64,000 nucleotides of DNA. It comes from Candidatus Ideonella esbjergensis. Its GTDB lineage: Bacteria > Pseudomonadota > Gammaproteobacteria > Burkholderiales > Burkholderiaceae_C. The number at the start of each line of letters is the position of its first letter. Positions within the stretch are counted from its first letter, which is position 1. Where the stretch lies: the NCBI GenBank assembly GCA_016710065.1, contig JADJLP010000001.1, forward strand, positions 620,001 through 684,000. Reading direction: 5' to 3'. The position numbers and the translations under genes are program-made. Positions 26,318 through 34,849 of this stretch are shown here, piece after piece. The notes under the pieces are model-generated. The model had not been told where the DNA came from. It was given only the letters and a program-made list of their open reading frames with translations, and did not search any database.

Positions 26318-27840
26318 GCGTGGCCTTGCAAGCGGGCCAGGGCCTGCTGGCAGGGCGTGGCCGCGCCGGGGCGCTGATGTTGCTGGCCGGGGTGGCCCAC
26401 ACCGCCGGCTTCGCGCCCTTCGAGCTGTGGTGGCTGCAAATCCTGGCGCTGGCCTGCCTGGCCTGGGCGGTACAGGGCACGGCGCCGGGCCGCGCCGCCT
26501 GGCTGGGTTGGTGCTTCGGTCTGGGTTGGTTGGCCTCGGGCTTCTGGTGGATCTACGTCAGCCTGCATGACTTTGGTGAGCTTCCGGCTGTGCTGTCCGC
26601 GCTGGCGGTGCTGCTTCTGGCAGCCTTTCTGGCCCTGTATGTGGCCGGCGCGATGGCGCTGCTGCGCCGCCTGGCCAGCGCCCGGCCGCTCGCCGCAGGG
26701 CTTCAGTTCGCTGCCCTGTGGACGCTATCCGAGCTGGCGCGCGGCCAGTGGCTCAGCGGTTTTCCGTGGATCGCCTCGGGCTATGCCCATAGCCTGGGCC
26801 CGCTGGCCACGCTGGCACCCTGGGTGGGCGTGTACGGCATGGGCCTTGCCGCAGCGCTGCTGGCGGCGGCTCTGGCCAACCTGGCACACCCGGCCCAGCG
26901 TTCGTTCGCCTTGCTGGGCCTGGCCTTGCTGCTGCCCCTGGCTGCCACGTTGGCGCCGGGTGAATTCACCACCTCCACCGGCCCGCTGCGCGTGAGTCTG
27001 CTGCAGCCCAATGTGCCGCAGGACATCAAGTTCGACCCCGACCACATCGCTGCCAACATGCAGGCCCTGCAGCAGCGGCTGCACGATGCGCAGGGCGAGC
27101 TGGTGCTGACCCCCGAGTCGGTGCTGCCGGCTTCACGCGAGCAACTGGACGATGGCTACTGGCAGCAGCTCACGGCGCCCTACCGCCAGGGCCGCCAGGC
27201 GGCGCTGATTGGCATTTTCCTGGGCGAAGGCGAGGGCATGGTCGTCAATTCCATGGTGGGCTTGGCGCCCGGCCATGCCCAAGACTACGCATACGGCAAG
27301 CGCCACCTGCTGCCTTTTGGTGAATACCTGCCCTGGGGTTCGCGCTGGTTCGTGCAGATGCTCAACATCCCGCTGGGTGACCAAGGGCGCGGTGGCACCC
27401 AGGCCGCCTTTGCCGTGGCCGGCCAGCGCGTCCGCCCGCTGATCTGCTACGAGGACTTGTTTGGCGAAGACTTTGTCGGCAGCGTGGTGGGGCCTGACGC
27501 CGCCACCGTGCTGGCCAATGCCAGCAATCTGGCCTGGTTTGGCCGCTGGATGATGCAGGACCAGCACCTGCAGTTCTCGCAGCTGCGGGCCATGGAGTTT
27601 CAGCGCCCGCTGGTGCGCGCCACCAACACCGGCGCCACAGCGGCCATCGACCACCTCGGCCGCATCACCGCCCGCCTGCCGGCCTGGACCGCCGGCACGC
27701 TGGACACGCAAGTGGATGGCCGCCAGGGCGCCACGCCCTATGCGCGGTGGCTGAGTCGCTGGGGCCTGTGGCCGCTGTGGGGGCTGGTGCTGGCCTTGCT
27801 GTTTGCGGCCAGCCGTTGGGGTGCCGCACGGCGGCGCTGA
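26314..27840 (+). CDS. lnt: Apolipoprotein N-acyltransferase
   Basis: 508 residues. Six or more N-terminal membrane helices (about 10-205) precede a periplasmic nitrilase domain with the Glu-Lys-Cys triad: Glu in LTPESVLP, Lys in YGKRHLLPFGEY, Cys in LICYEDLFGE. A final helix is at the C-terminus (LWPLWGLVLALLFAAS). It adds the third acyl chain to lipoproteins at the outer leaflet of the inner membrane, the last step of lipoprotein maturation. Several lipoproteins in this window (MtrC-like, NHL) would be clients. Coupled to corC. Confidence 0.97.
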   Translation: MSVALQAGQGLLAGRGRAGALMLLAGVAHTAGFAPFELWWLQILALACLAWAVQGTAPGRAAWLGWCFGLGWLASGFWWIYVSLHDFGELPAVLSALAVLLLAAFLALYVAGAMALLRRLASARPLAAGLQFAALWTLSELARGQWLSGFPWIASGYAHSLGPLATLAPWVGVYGMGLAAALLAAALANLAHPAQRSFALLGLALLLPLAATLAPGEFTTSTGPLRVSLLQPNVPQDIKFDPDHIAANMQALQQRLHDAQGELVLTPESVLPASREQLDDGYWQQLTAPYRQGRQAALIGIFLGEGEGMVVNSMVGLAPGHAQDYAYGKRHLLPFGEYLPWGSRWFVQMLNIPLGDQGRGGTQAAFAVAGQRVRPLICYEDLFGEDFVGSVVGPDAATVLANASNLAWFGRWMMQDQHLQFSQLRAMEFQRPLVRATNTGATAAIDHLGRITARLPAWTAGTLDTQVDGRQGATPYARWLSRWGLWPLWGLVLALLFAASRWGAARRR

Positions 27841-27958
27841 AAGGCCCGCCGGCAGGGCCTTGCACGCCGGGTGGCCCCGTAGAATGACCCCTTCCCAGAC
27901 CGCCAGAAAGCCCGGCCCTGGCGAGGTGGCCTTGCCGCCTGCCCGAGCCCTGCCCACC

Positions 27959-28891
27959 ATGCTCACCTTCCAGCAAATCATCCTCCGCCTTCAGGACTAC
28001 TGGGACGCCCAGGGCTGCGCCTTGCTGCAGCCCTACGACATGGAGGTGGGCGCTGGCACCAGCCACACCGCCACCTTTCTGCGCGCCATCGGCCCCGAGC
28101 CCTGGAAGGCCGCCTACGTGCAGCCCAGCCGCCGCCCCAAGGACGGCCGCTATGGCCAGAACCCGAACCGCCTGCAGCACTACTACCAGTACCAGGTGGT
28201 CTTGAAGCCCGCACCGGCCAACATCCTCGAGCTCTACCTGGGCTCGCTCGAAGCGCTGGGATTCGACCTGAAGAAGAACGACGTGCGTTTCGTCGAGGAC
28301 GATTGGGAAAACCCCACGCTGGGCTGCTGGGGCCTGGGCTGGGAGGTGTGGCTCAACGGCATGGAGGTGACGCAGTTCACCTACTTCCAGCAGGTGGGCG
28401 GTATCGACTGCAAGCCCATCACCGGCGAGATCACCTACGGCCTGGAGCGCCTGGCGATGTACCTGCAAGGCGTGGAGAACGTCTACGACCTGCAGTACGC
28501 GCCCGGCATCAAATACGGCGACGTGTTCCTGCAGAACGAGGTCGAGCAGAGCACGTACAACTTCGAGCACAGCGACGTGGAATTCCTGCTGCTGGCCTTT
28601 GGCGCCCATGAGAAGCAGAGCAAGCACCTGATGGAGCAGCAGTTGGCGCTGCCGGCCTACGAGCAACTGCTCAAGGCTGGCCACAGCTTCAACCTGCTCG
28701 ATGCGCGCGGCGCCATCAGCGTCACCGAGCGGGCCGCCTACATCGGCCGCATCCGCAACCTGGCCCGCGCGGTGGCCCAGAGCTACCTCGACAGCCGCGC
28801 CCGCCTGGGCTTTCCCATGGCGCCCAAGGCCTGGGGTGAAGAGGTGGCGTTGCAACTGGCCGCCAAGGCCGCCAAGAAAGAAGCGGCGTGA
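27959..28891 (+). CDS. glyQ: Glycyl-tRNA synthetase alpha subunit
   Basis: 310 residues. The ATG at 27959 gives the conserved start LTFQQIILRLQDYWDAQGC. Class II motifs are seen in YVQPSRRPKDGRYGQNPNR, QHYYQYQVVLKPAP and FTYFQQVGGIDC, and GEITYGLERLAMYLQ is the ATP-binding motif 3 region. It forms the alpha2beta2 enzyme with GlyS and holds the aminoacylation active site. The glyS gene follows at once. Confidence 0.98.
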   Translation: MLTFQQIILRLQDYWDAQGCALLQPYDMEVGAGTSHTATFLRAIGPEPWKAAYVQPSRRPKDGRYGQNPNRLQHYYQYQVVLKPAPANILELYLGSLEALGFDLKKNDVRFVEDDWENPTLGCWGLGWEVWLNGMEVTQFTYFQQVGGIDCKPITGEITYGLERLAMYLQGVENVYDLQYAPGIKYGDVFLQNEVEQSTYNFEHSDVEFLLLAFGAHEKQSKHLMEQQLALPAYEQLLKAGHSFNLLDARGAISVTERAAYIGRIRNLARAVAQSYLDSRARLGFPMAPKAWGEEVALQLAAKAAKKEAA

Positions 28892-28896
28892 AGACC

Positions 28897-31068
28897 ATGA
28901 GCACACAGAACCTGCTAGTTGAACTGTTCGTCGAAGAGCTGCCCCCGAAGGCGCTCAAAAAGTTGGGTGAATCGTTTGCCAACGGTATTCACAAGTCGCT
29001 TGAGATCAATGATTTCCTTGAGTCGGGTGCTGAAGTGACTTCGTTTGCCAGCCCTCGCCGGTTGGCCGTGCACATCACACAGGTACGAGCGGTATCGCAA
29101 CCTCGTCCGCGATCGCCCGAGACCTTGATGCCGATTGCCGTTGGCCTGAAGGACGGCGCCCCTACTCCCGCCTTGATGAAACGGCTAACGACCAAGTTGG
29201 GTTATCACGACAGCGTTGATATCCAGTGGCTTTTGCGGGAGCGCCTATTTGTCGAGATGGAGGGAGGCAAAGAGGTCCTGAAACATCGGTTTGATCTTGC
29301 ATCGGGTAGTCAGCTGGCTATCGGGCTTGAGGGCGCGGTCCTATCGTCGCTGGCTGCCTTGCCGATCCCAAAGGTGATGACGTATCAGTTGGCTGACGGT
29401 TGGGCCGATGTGAAATTTGTACGGCCGGCGCATGGTTTGCTTGCATTGCACGGTACTGAAGTAGTGGCTATTGAAGCCATGGGGCTGACCTCGGGCCGTG
29501 CAACTTCGGGCCACCGTTTTGAAGCAACCAAGCCCGTTGTGGAGATCGCCCACGCTGACAGCTATGCCCAGCAACTGCGGGAAGAGGGCGCCGTGATCGC
29601 CAGCTTCGCCGAGCGCCGCGCCGAGATCGTGCGCCAGCTCACTGCTGCGGCCGCCAAGGAAGGCCTCAAGCCCATCGAGGACGAGGCCCTGCTGGACGAA
29701 GTGACGGCCCTGGTGGAACGCCCCAACGTACTCACCTGCCAGTTCGAGCCCGAGTTTCTGGCCGTGCCGCAGGAGTGCCTCATCCTCACGATGAAGGCCA
29801 ACCAGAAGTACTTCCCGCTGCTCGATGCGGCAGGAAAGCTGACCCACAAATTCCTCATCGTCAGCAACATTGCCCCGGCCGACGCCAGCGCGGTGGTGCA
29901 GGGCAACGAGCGCGTGGTGCGCCCGCGACTGGCCGATGCCAAGTTCTTCTTCGATCAAGACCGCAAGAAGACCCTGGAAAGCCGCGTGCCCGGCCTGGCC
30001 AAGGTGGTCTACCACGGCAAGCTGGGCACCCAGGGTGAGCGTGCAGAACGCGTCAAGGCCATTGCCCATGGCATCGTCAGCCAGTTGCGCATGGCCACCG
30101 TGCCGTTCACGGCCGATGACAAGGACCACTTCGACGTGCTCGACAGCAAGGTGGCCCAGGCCTCGCTGCTGGCCAAGACCGATCTGCTCACCGACATGGT
30201 GGGCGAGTTCCCCGAGCTGCAGGGCATCATGGGTGGCTACTACGCCCGCCATGAAGGTCTGCGCGATGGCGTGGCCATCGCCATCGAAGACCACTACAAG
30301 CCGCGCTTTGCCGGCGACGCGCTGCCGCGCAACCACACCGGCACCGTGGTGGCCCTGGCCGACAAGCTCGAAACCCTGGTGGGCCTGTTCGGCATCGGCC
30401 AGTTGCCCACTGGCGACAAAGACCCGTTCGCGCTGCGCCGCCATGCGCTGGGCGTGATCCGCATCCTGACTGAGAAGAACCTGCCGCTGAATCTGTACGA
30501 ACTGATTCAAGGCGCGGAGAGCATATTTGCCGAACTCCTGAGCAATGAGGCGGTACTGGACTCTCTGGTTTCGTTCTTCTACGACCGCTTGGCCGTGAAC
30601 TTGCGCGACCAGGGCTACAGCGCCCAGGAAGTGGACGCCGTGCTGGCCCTGGCACCGCAGCGCCTGGGCGACGTGCCGCGCCGCCTGGAGGCCGTGCGCG
30701 CCTTTGCCGCGCTGCCTGAGGCCGCCTCGCTGGCGGCCGCCAACAAGCGAGTGGGCAACATCCTGAAGAAGATCGAGGGCGAATTGCCCACGGCGGTGAG
30801 CGATGCGCTGCTTCAAGAGCCCGCCGAGCAGGCCCTGGCCCAGGCCCTGGCGGCCGTGCAGCCGCAGGCCGACCGCCTGTTCGAGCAACATGACTACGCC
30901 GGCTCGCTCAAGGCCCTGGCCGCGCTGAAGGCACCGGTGGACGCCTTCTTCGACGATGTGATGGTGAATGCCGACGATGCCGCTCTGCGGGCCAACCGCC
31001 AGGCGCTGCTGAGCCGCCTTCACCAGGCCATGAACCGGGTGGCCGACCTGTCGCGCCTGGCCAGCTGA
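28897..31068 (+). CDS. glyS: Glycyl-tRNA synthetase beta subunit
   Basis: 723 residues from ATG 28897 (a GTG 9 bases earlier is possible). N-terminal NLLVELFVEELPPKALKKLG, HD-like region with LSNEAVLDSLVSFFYDRL, and C-terminal DALR anticodon-binding domain with VDAFFDDVMVNADD are all standard. It binds tRNA-Gly for the alpha2beta2 enzyme. Codon and base use are odd: 28900-29560 and about 30470-30600 are visibly lower in GC (52% for 29161-29220 and 57% for 29281-29340 against 72% for 30601-30660), suggesting a recombinant mosaic gene. The protein remains full length. Confidence 0.96.
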   Translation: MSTQNLLVELFVEELPPKALKKLGESFANGIHKSLEINDFLESGAEVTSFASPRRLAVHITQVRAVSQPRPRSPETLMPIAVGLKDGAPTPALMKRLTTKLGYHDSVDIQWLLRERLFVEMEGGKEVLKHRFDLASGSQLAIGLEGAVLSSLAALPIPKVMTYQLADGWADVKFVRPAHGLLALHGTEVVAIEAMGLTSGRATSGHRFEATKPVVEIAHADSYAQQLREEGAVIASFAERRAEIVRQLTAAAAKEGLKPIEDEALLDEVTALVERPNVLTCQFEPEFLAVPQECLILTMKANQKYFPLLDAAGKLTHKFLIVSNIAPADASAVVQGNERVVRPRLADAKFFFDQDRKKTLESRVPGLAKVVYHGKLGTQGERAERVKAIAHGIVSQLRMATVPFTADDKDHFDVLDSKVAQASLLAKTDLLTDMVGEFPELQGIMGGYYARHEGLRDGVAIAIEDHYKPRFAGDALPRNHTGTVVALADKLETLVGLFGIGQLPTGDKDPFALRRHALGVIRILTEKNLPLNLYELIQGAESIFAELLSNEAVLDSLVSFFYDRLAVNLRDQGYSAQEVDAVLALAPQRLGDVPRRLEAVRAFAALPEAASLAAANKRVGNILKKIEGELPTAVSDALLQEPAEQALAQALAAVQPQADRLFEQHDYAGSLKALAALKAPVDAFFDDVMVNADDAALRANRQALLSRLHQAMNRVADLSRLAS

Positions 31069-31083
31069 TCACTCGAGCCCACC

Positions 31084-31668
31084 ATGCAAGCCCCCAAGCT
31101 CGTCATCCTCGGCCGCGATGGCATCCTCAACCGCTTTCGCGAGGACCACGTCAAAGATCCCAAGGAGTGGGACCCGATCCCTGGCGCACTCGAGGCCGTG
31201 GCCCGGCTCAACCATTCGGGCTGGCATGTGGTGGTGGCCACCAACCAGGCCGGCATCGGCCGCGGCATGATCGACATGGCCAGCGTGAACACCGTGCACC
31301 AGCACATGAACAAGTTGCTGATGGCCAAGGGCGGCCGTTTCGACGCGGTGTTCTTCTGCCCGCATGCACCCGAAGACCTTTGCGATTGCCGCAAGCCCTT
31401 GCCCGGCATGATGAAGGACATTGGCCTGCGCTACGGGGTGGAATTGCGCAATGTGCCCATGGCGGCCGACACCCTGCGCGACCTGCTGGCCGCACAAGCG
31501 GCGGGCTGCCAGCCTCACCTGGTGCGCTCAGGCCGCGCCGAGCACCTGAGCGAGGCTGAGTTGGCACAGTGGCTGCAAGCCGTGCCCGATACCCAGGTGC
31601 ATGCCGACCTGGGCGCTTTTGCCGAGTATTTGATGCGGCGCGACGCCGTGGCCAAGGCGGGGGCCTGA
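31084..31668 (+). CDS. gmhB: GmhB-like HAD phosphatase with altered nucleophile
   Basis: 194 residues. It aligns by eye with D-glycero-D-manno-heptose-1,7-bisphosphate 7-phosphatase: HAD motif 1 region VILGRDGILN, motif 2 VVVATNQAGIGRG, zinc loop CPHAPEDLCDCRKP (Cys/His/Cys/Cys kept), and motif 4 ADTLRDLLAAQAAGCQP. The first Asp of the usual DxD (DRDG) is Gly here, so the phosphoaspartate nucleophile is missing although the second Asp is kept. GmhB normally serves LPS inner-core heptose synthesis. It lies between glyS and plsC in the common betaproteobacterial order glyQ-glyS-gmhB-plsC. It may be inactive, or the family here may differ. Confidence 0.85.
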   Translation: MQAPKLVILGRDGILNRFREDHVKDPKEWDPIPGALEAVARLNHSGWHVVVATNQAGIGRGMIDMASVNTVHQHMNKLLMAKGGRFDAVFFCPHAPEDLCDCRKPLPGMMKDIGLRYGVELRNVPMAADTLRDLLAAQAAGCQPHLVRSGRAEHLSEAELAQWLQAVPDTQVHADLGAFAEYLMRRDAVAKAGA

Positions 31669-31672
31669 GTTC

Positions 31673-32425
31673 GTGCATCCAGTCTGGTTCGTTCGCTCTG
31701 TCCTGTTCTTCGTTTGGCTGCTGATCACGGTGGTGCCCTTTGCCACGGTGGTGGTGATCGTGTCGCTCTTCACCCGGGGCAAGGCGGTCTACCGCCTGTG
31801 CGTGAGCTGGCTGGCCGTGGCCATCTGGGGTGCCAAGGTGATCTGCGGCGTGAAGTACCGCGTCAGCGGCATCGAGCACGTGCCCACCGCCGCCGACGGC
31901 CGCGCTGCCGTGCTGCTGGCGCCCAAGCACCAGTCCACCTGGGAGGCCTTTGCCTTTCCCACGCTGATGCCGCACCCGCTGGCCTATGTGTTCAAGCGCG
32001 AGCTGCTCTACATCCCCTTCTTCGGCTGGGCCATCGGCGCGATGGACATGGTGCACATCGACCGCAGCAAGGGCACGCAGGCCTGGCGCAAGGTGGCCGA
32101 GCAGGGTAAGCGCCTGATGGACCAGGGCAACTGGGTCATCATGTTCCCCGAGGGCACGCGCATCGAGCGAGGCGAGAAGGGCGAGTACAAGAGCGGGGCC
32201 TCGCGCCTGGCCATCAGTGCCGGCGTGCCCATCGTGCCCATCGCCGTGTCGTCGGCCAAGTGCTGGCCGCGCCGCAGCTTCATGTTGCGCCCAGGCTTGA
32301 TTGACGTGTCCATCGGGCCGGCCATTCCTTCCAAGGGGCGCCGCCCCGACGAACTGATGGCCGAGGTGGAGGCCTGGATCGAAGCCGAGATGCGGCGCAT
32401 CGACCCCGAGGCCTATGCCCCTTAA
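31673..32425 (+). CDS. plsC: 1-acyl-sn-glycerol-3-phosphate acyltransferase
   Basis: 250 residues from the GTG at 31673, 4 bases after the gmhB-like gene. An N-terminal membrane helix (SVLFFVWLLITVVPFATVVV) is followed by the acyltransferase motifs: KHQSTWEAF, a variant HX4(D/E) with Glu; FKRELLYIPFFGW; FPEGTRIERG; and VPIVPIAVSS. It makes phosphatidic acid from lysophosphatidic acid at the inner membrane. Co-transcription with glyQS and gmhB is likely from spacing. Confidence 0.94.
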   Translation: MHPVWFVRSVLFFVWLLITVVPFATVVVIVSLFTRGKAVYRLCVSWLAVAIWGAKVICGVKYRVSGIEHVPTAADGRAAVLLAPKHQSTWEAFAFPTLMPHPLAYVFKRELLYIPFFGWAIGAMDMVHIDRSKGTQAWRKVAEQGKRLMDQGNWVIMFPEGTRIERGEKGEYKSGASRLAISAGVPIVPIAVSSAKCWPRRSFMLRPGLIDVSIGPAIPSKGRRPDELMAEVEAWIEAEMRRIDPEAYAP

Positions 32426-32443
32426 CCCTTAGAATCGCCGCTC

Positions 32444-33379
32444 ATGTCATCCGGGCGCGCCGCCACCGAAGCACCGTTGCAGTTGTCGTTGTTCGACACG
32501 GCCGCAGCGCCGTCGCCGGCCCCCGCACCCCCCGCACCGTCGACAGCCGGTGGGGCCACGACGCCTGGTGTACATACTGCGCCGCCGCCCAGCACGCCCA
32601 AGGCCACCACGCCAGCCCCCGCCGACTACACCCACAGCGCTGCCGACCGCGAGATTCGCCTGGGCGATTGCCGCGTGGCCTACGCGCTCAGGCGTGCTCG
32701 TCGCAAGTCCATCGGCTTTTCGGTCGGGCCCGAAGGCTTGGCCGTGAGCGCGCCGCGATGGGTGGGGCAGGGCGACATCGAGGCCGCCCTGCGCGAGAAG
32801 GCCGGCTGGATCCTGCGCAAGTTGTCTGAACAGCGTGAACGCAGTCGACGCATGCAGGCCTCGCGCGTGGAATGGCGCGATGGCACCAGCCTGCCCTTCC
32901 TGGGCGAGACGGTGATCGTGGTGCTCGACCCGCGTGTGGCAGGCGCTGTGCTCAACAGCGATGCCGAGGCACTGCCTGGCGTGCCCAGGCTCACCTTGCA
33001 CGTCGGCTTGCCCCAACAGGCCGAGCCGGCCCAGATCCGCGATGTGGTGCAGAGCTGGCTGCAGCGCCAGGCCCGGCGCATCTTTGAGGAGCGTTGCCGG
33101 CTGTTTGCCGACCGTTTGGGCGTGCGCATGTCGCGCCTCACGCTCAGCGCGGCCCAAACGCGCTGGGGCAGCGCCTCGGCCGATGGCTCGGTGCGGCTGA
33201 ACTGGCGGCTGGTGCACTTTGGCATGTCGGTGATCGACTACGTGGTGGCCCACGAGTTGGCCCACTTGCGCGAGATGAACCACAGCCCGGCGTTCTGGGA
33301 TGTGGTGCGCTCCGTGGTGCCCGATTTCGAGCAGTTGCGTGGCTCGTTGCGCACCGAAGTGCTGCCTCTGCTCGACTGA
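32444..33379 (+). CDS. YgjP-like (DUF45) putative metallopeptidase
   Basis: 311 residues. A Pro/Ala-rich tail of about 60 residues precedes the YgjP/WLM-type fold. The zinc motif is VVAHELAHLREMNHSPAFW (HExxH-like HELAHL plus a third His), and QTRWGSASADGSVRLNWRL is the family signature ahead of it. Soluble, probably cytoplasmic; related proteins are linked to DNA-protein or restriction contexts, but the substrate is unknown. It is the last gene of the glyQ-to-plsC run, 18 bases after plsC, and is followed by a terminator hairpin at 33432. Confidence 0.9.
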   Translation: MSSGRAATEAPLQLSLFDTAAAPSPAPAPPAPSTAGGATTPGVHTAPPPSTPKATTPAPADYTHSAADREIRLGDCRVAYALRRARRKSIGFSVGPEGLAVSAPRWVGQGDIEAALREKAGWILRKLSEQRERSRRMQASRVEWRDGTSLPFLGETVIVVLDPRVAGAVLNSDAEALPGVPRLTLHVGLPQQAEPAQIRDVVQSWLQRQARRIFEERCRLFADRLGVRMSRLTLSAAQTRWGSASADGSVRLNWRLVHFGMSVIDYVVAHELAHLREMNHSPAFWDVVRSVVPDFEQLRGSLRTEVLPLLD

Positions 33380-33398
33380 GCAATCTGCCTCGGTTCTG

Positions 33399-33414
33399 TG
33401 ACCGAGATCACAAA
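33399..33414. promoter_or_regulatory. CRP-like binding palindrome
   Basis: TGTGA-CCGAGA-TCACA matches the CRP half-sites exactly with the correct 6-base spacer. It lies 20 bases after the YgjP-like stop and about 60 bases before a possible start of transcription near 33466, the class I distance. The regulator itself is not in the window. Confidence 0.6.
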
Positions 33415-33431
33415 TCGCCGGGCATATGCCT

Positions 33432-33458
33432 CCATCCCCCCAAAGAGGGATGGTTTTT
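33432..33458 (+). terminator. Rho-independent terminator after the YgjP-like gene
   Basis: CCATCCC (33432-33438) pairs with GGGATGG (33447-33453), followed directly by TTTTT. It ends the glyQ-glyS-plsC-ygjP run on the plus strand. Confidence 0.75.
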
Positions 33459-33465
33459 AGGTGGG

Positions 33466-33594
33466 CCTCCCGGCACAGTCTGGTCACTCGCTGTCATGAC
33501 GCCGGTTACCGGGAAGCGAAGGTCCAGGGAGGATCTTGTGAGCAGTCAGCACAAAGGCAAGCCGGTCAGTTCAACCTGACCGGCTTTGTTCTTT
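33466..33594 (+). ncRNA. Candidate small RNA or leader with a 13-codon ORF
   Basis: The stretch between the two terminators has an extended -10-like TGGTTTTTA at 33451-33459, a CRP-like site about 60 bases upstream of a start near 33466, and a strong terminator at 33559-33586. Inside it, AGGGAGGA precedes a GTG (33538) opening 13 codons, VSSQHKGKPVSST, whose stop TGA lies within the terminator stem. A small RNA of about 130 nt or a mini-protein gene is possible. No known family was recognised. Confidence 0.35.
33559..33594. terminator. Strong bidirectional-looking terminator
   Basis: AAGCCGGTCAG (33559-33569) pairs over 11 bp with CTGACCGGCTT (33576-33586) around TTCAAC, followed by TGTTCTTT on the plus strand. 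It also lies just after the stop of the minus-strand hydrolase (33606), so it can serve both directions. Confidence 0.85.
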
Positions 33595-33605
33595 CTGGGG
33601 CTCGC

Positions 33606-34715
33606 TCAGCCGGCCAGCGCGAAGCGCAGCACCCCGTCTGCGCCCGCCACCGGCCGCAACTGACCCCGGCTCTGCAAGGCGTGTAGGTGGGCGATGGATT
33701 CGCCCAGCGCGAAGGTGGTCTGGTGCAGATCGAGCGGGCGCTTGAACAGCACCGGCAGCAAGTCAAACGCCGATTGCGGCGCCTCGGCGCACGCCTCCAG
33801 CACCTCGGCAAAGCGCTCGTCATGGTGCTGGCACAACTGCTCGATGCGCGTGTGCAGGCCCAAAAAAGGTCTGCCGTGCGAGGGCAGCACCAGCGTGTCG
33901 GCCGGCAACGCCAGCATCTCGGTGATTGAGCTCAGGTACAGCGGCAGCGGGTTGGCCTCGGGTTCCAGGTCGATCACGCTGACGTTGGTGGAAATACGCG
34001 GCAGCACCATGTCGCCCGAGATCAGCACACCCAGCGCCGGGCAGTGGAAGGCGATGTGCTCGGGCGCGTGGCCGTAGCCGGCGATGCATACCCATTCTTG
34101 GTCGCCAATGGTGACGTGCATGCCGTCCATCAGCCGCCGGTACTTGTGCGGCACCTCGGGCACCAGGGTGTTGTAGTACGAGCTGCGCTGGCGCAACTGT
34201 TGCAGCCACTCGGGGTTGCTCATTCCGTTGCGCTGAAAGTGGCGCACCGCCGGCTCGCCGGCAAAGCCGCTGCGCAGGCCGCTGGCGATGCGCGCGGCGT
34301 TCCAGTCGGTACCACTGATCCACAACCGGCAGTCCTGGCTGTCGTCGAACACCGGCCGCGTGGAATCGGCCGGCCGACCCCAGCGCTCACACAGCCAGTT
34401 CGCCAGGCCGATGTGGTCGGGGTGCATGTGCGTCACCAGCACGCGCAGCACCGGCAGGCCGTCCAAGCCGTTGGCAAACACCTGCTCCCAGTTGGCGCGG
34501 GTGGCGTCATTCGCGATGCCGCAGTCCACCACGGCCCAGCCCTCGCGGCCATCGTCGGCGCGGTCGCGCAGCAGCCAGAGGTTGATGTGGTCCAGCGCGA
34601 AGGGCAGGCGCATGCGCAGCCAGCGCACACCGGGCGCCACTTCAATCACCTCGCCCGGGCCGGGCAGGCGCTCACCCAAGGGGTAGTGGAGCTGGCTTTC
34701 CAGGGAGTTCGTCAT
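33606..34715 (-). CDS. MBL-fold metallo-hydrolase
   Basis: 369 residues. The metallo-beta-lactamase motif THMHPDHIG gives HxHxDH, with further ligands in WVCIAGYGHAPEH, ISGDMVLPRIS and LPSHGRPFLG. A C-terminal helical domain with a winged-helix look (AQPSAFDLLPVLFKR-like segment, LQSRGQLRPV) matches the BLACT_WH type found next to many MBL esterases. The substrate is unknown; relatives hydrolyse thioesters or lactones. It is transcribed away from the MerR gene, and the LiuR-type operator lies between the two starts, so it may belong to the same regulon (inference). Confidence 0.9.
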   Translation of the reverse strand: MTNSLESQLHYPLGERLPGPGEVIEVAPGVRWLRMRLPFALDHINLWLLRDRADDGREGWAVVDCGIANDATRANWEQVFANGLDGLPVLRVLVTHMHPDHIGLANWLCERWGRPADSTRPVFDDSQDCRLWISGTDWNAARIASGLRSGFAGEPAVRHFQRNGMSNPEWLQQLRQRSSYYNTLVPEVPHKYRRLMDGMHVTIGDQEWVCIAGYGHAPEHIAFHCPALGVLISGDMVLPRISTNVSVIDLEPEANPLPLYLSSITEMLALPADTLVLPSHGRPFLGLHTRIEQLCQHHDERFAEVLEACAEAPQSAFDLLPVLFKRPLDLHQTTFALGESIAHLHALQSRGQLRPVAGADGVLRFALAG

Positions 34716-34810
34716 GGGTGCTTGGCATGCGTGGGTAGGGTGGGCGGTGCATGGTCCGCCCTGAAGCAGACTCGGGCTGTCACGAAGGTGACCGTTTGCG
34801 GGTTCTCGCT

Positions 34811-34846
34811 TAGACTGACGTTTACGTTTACGTTAACGTCAGTCTA
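34811..34846. promoter_or_regulatory. LiuR-type operator at the MerR gene
   Basis: TAGACTGACGTT (34811-34822) and AACGTCAGTCTA (34835-34846) form a perfect 12-bp inverted repeat around a 12-base spacer made of TACGTT twice. It ends 3 bases before the MerR start codon, so it must overlap the promoter, or the transcript has almost no leader. Its core matches the icmF site at 17626-17647. Confidence 0.8.
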
Positions 34847-34849
34847 GCC

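Noticed and set aside
33094..33579. A 161-codon frame overlapping the YgjP-like gene
   Set aside because: Its upper part is out of frame inside a clear protease gene; only the last 13 codons after the ribosome site are of interest.
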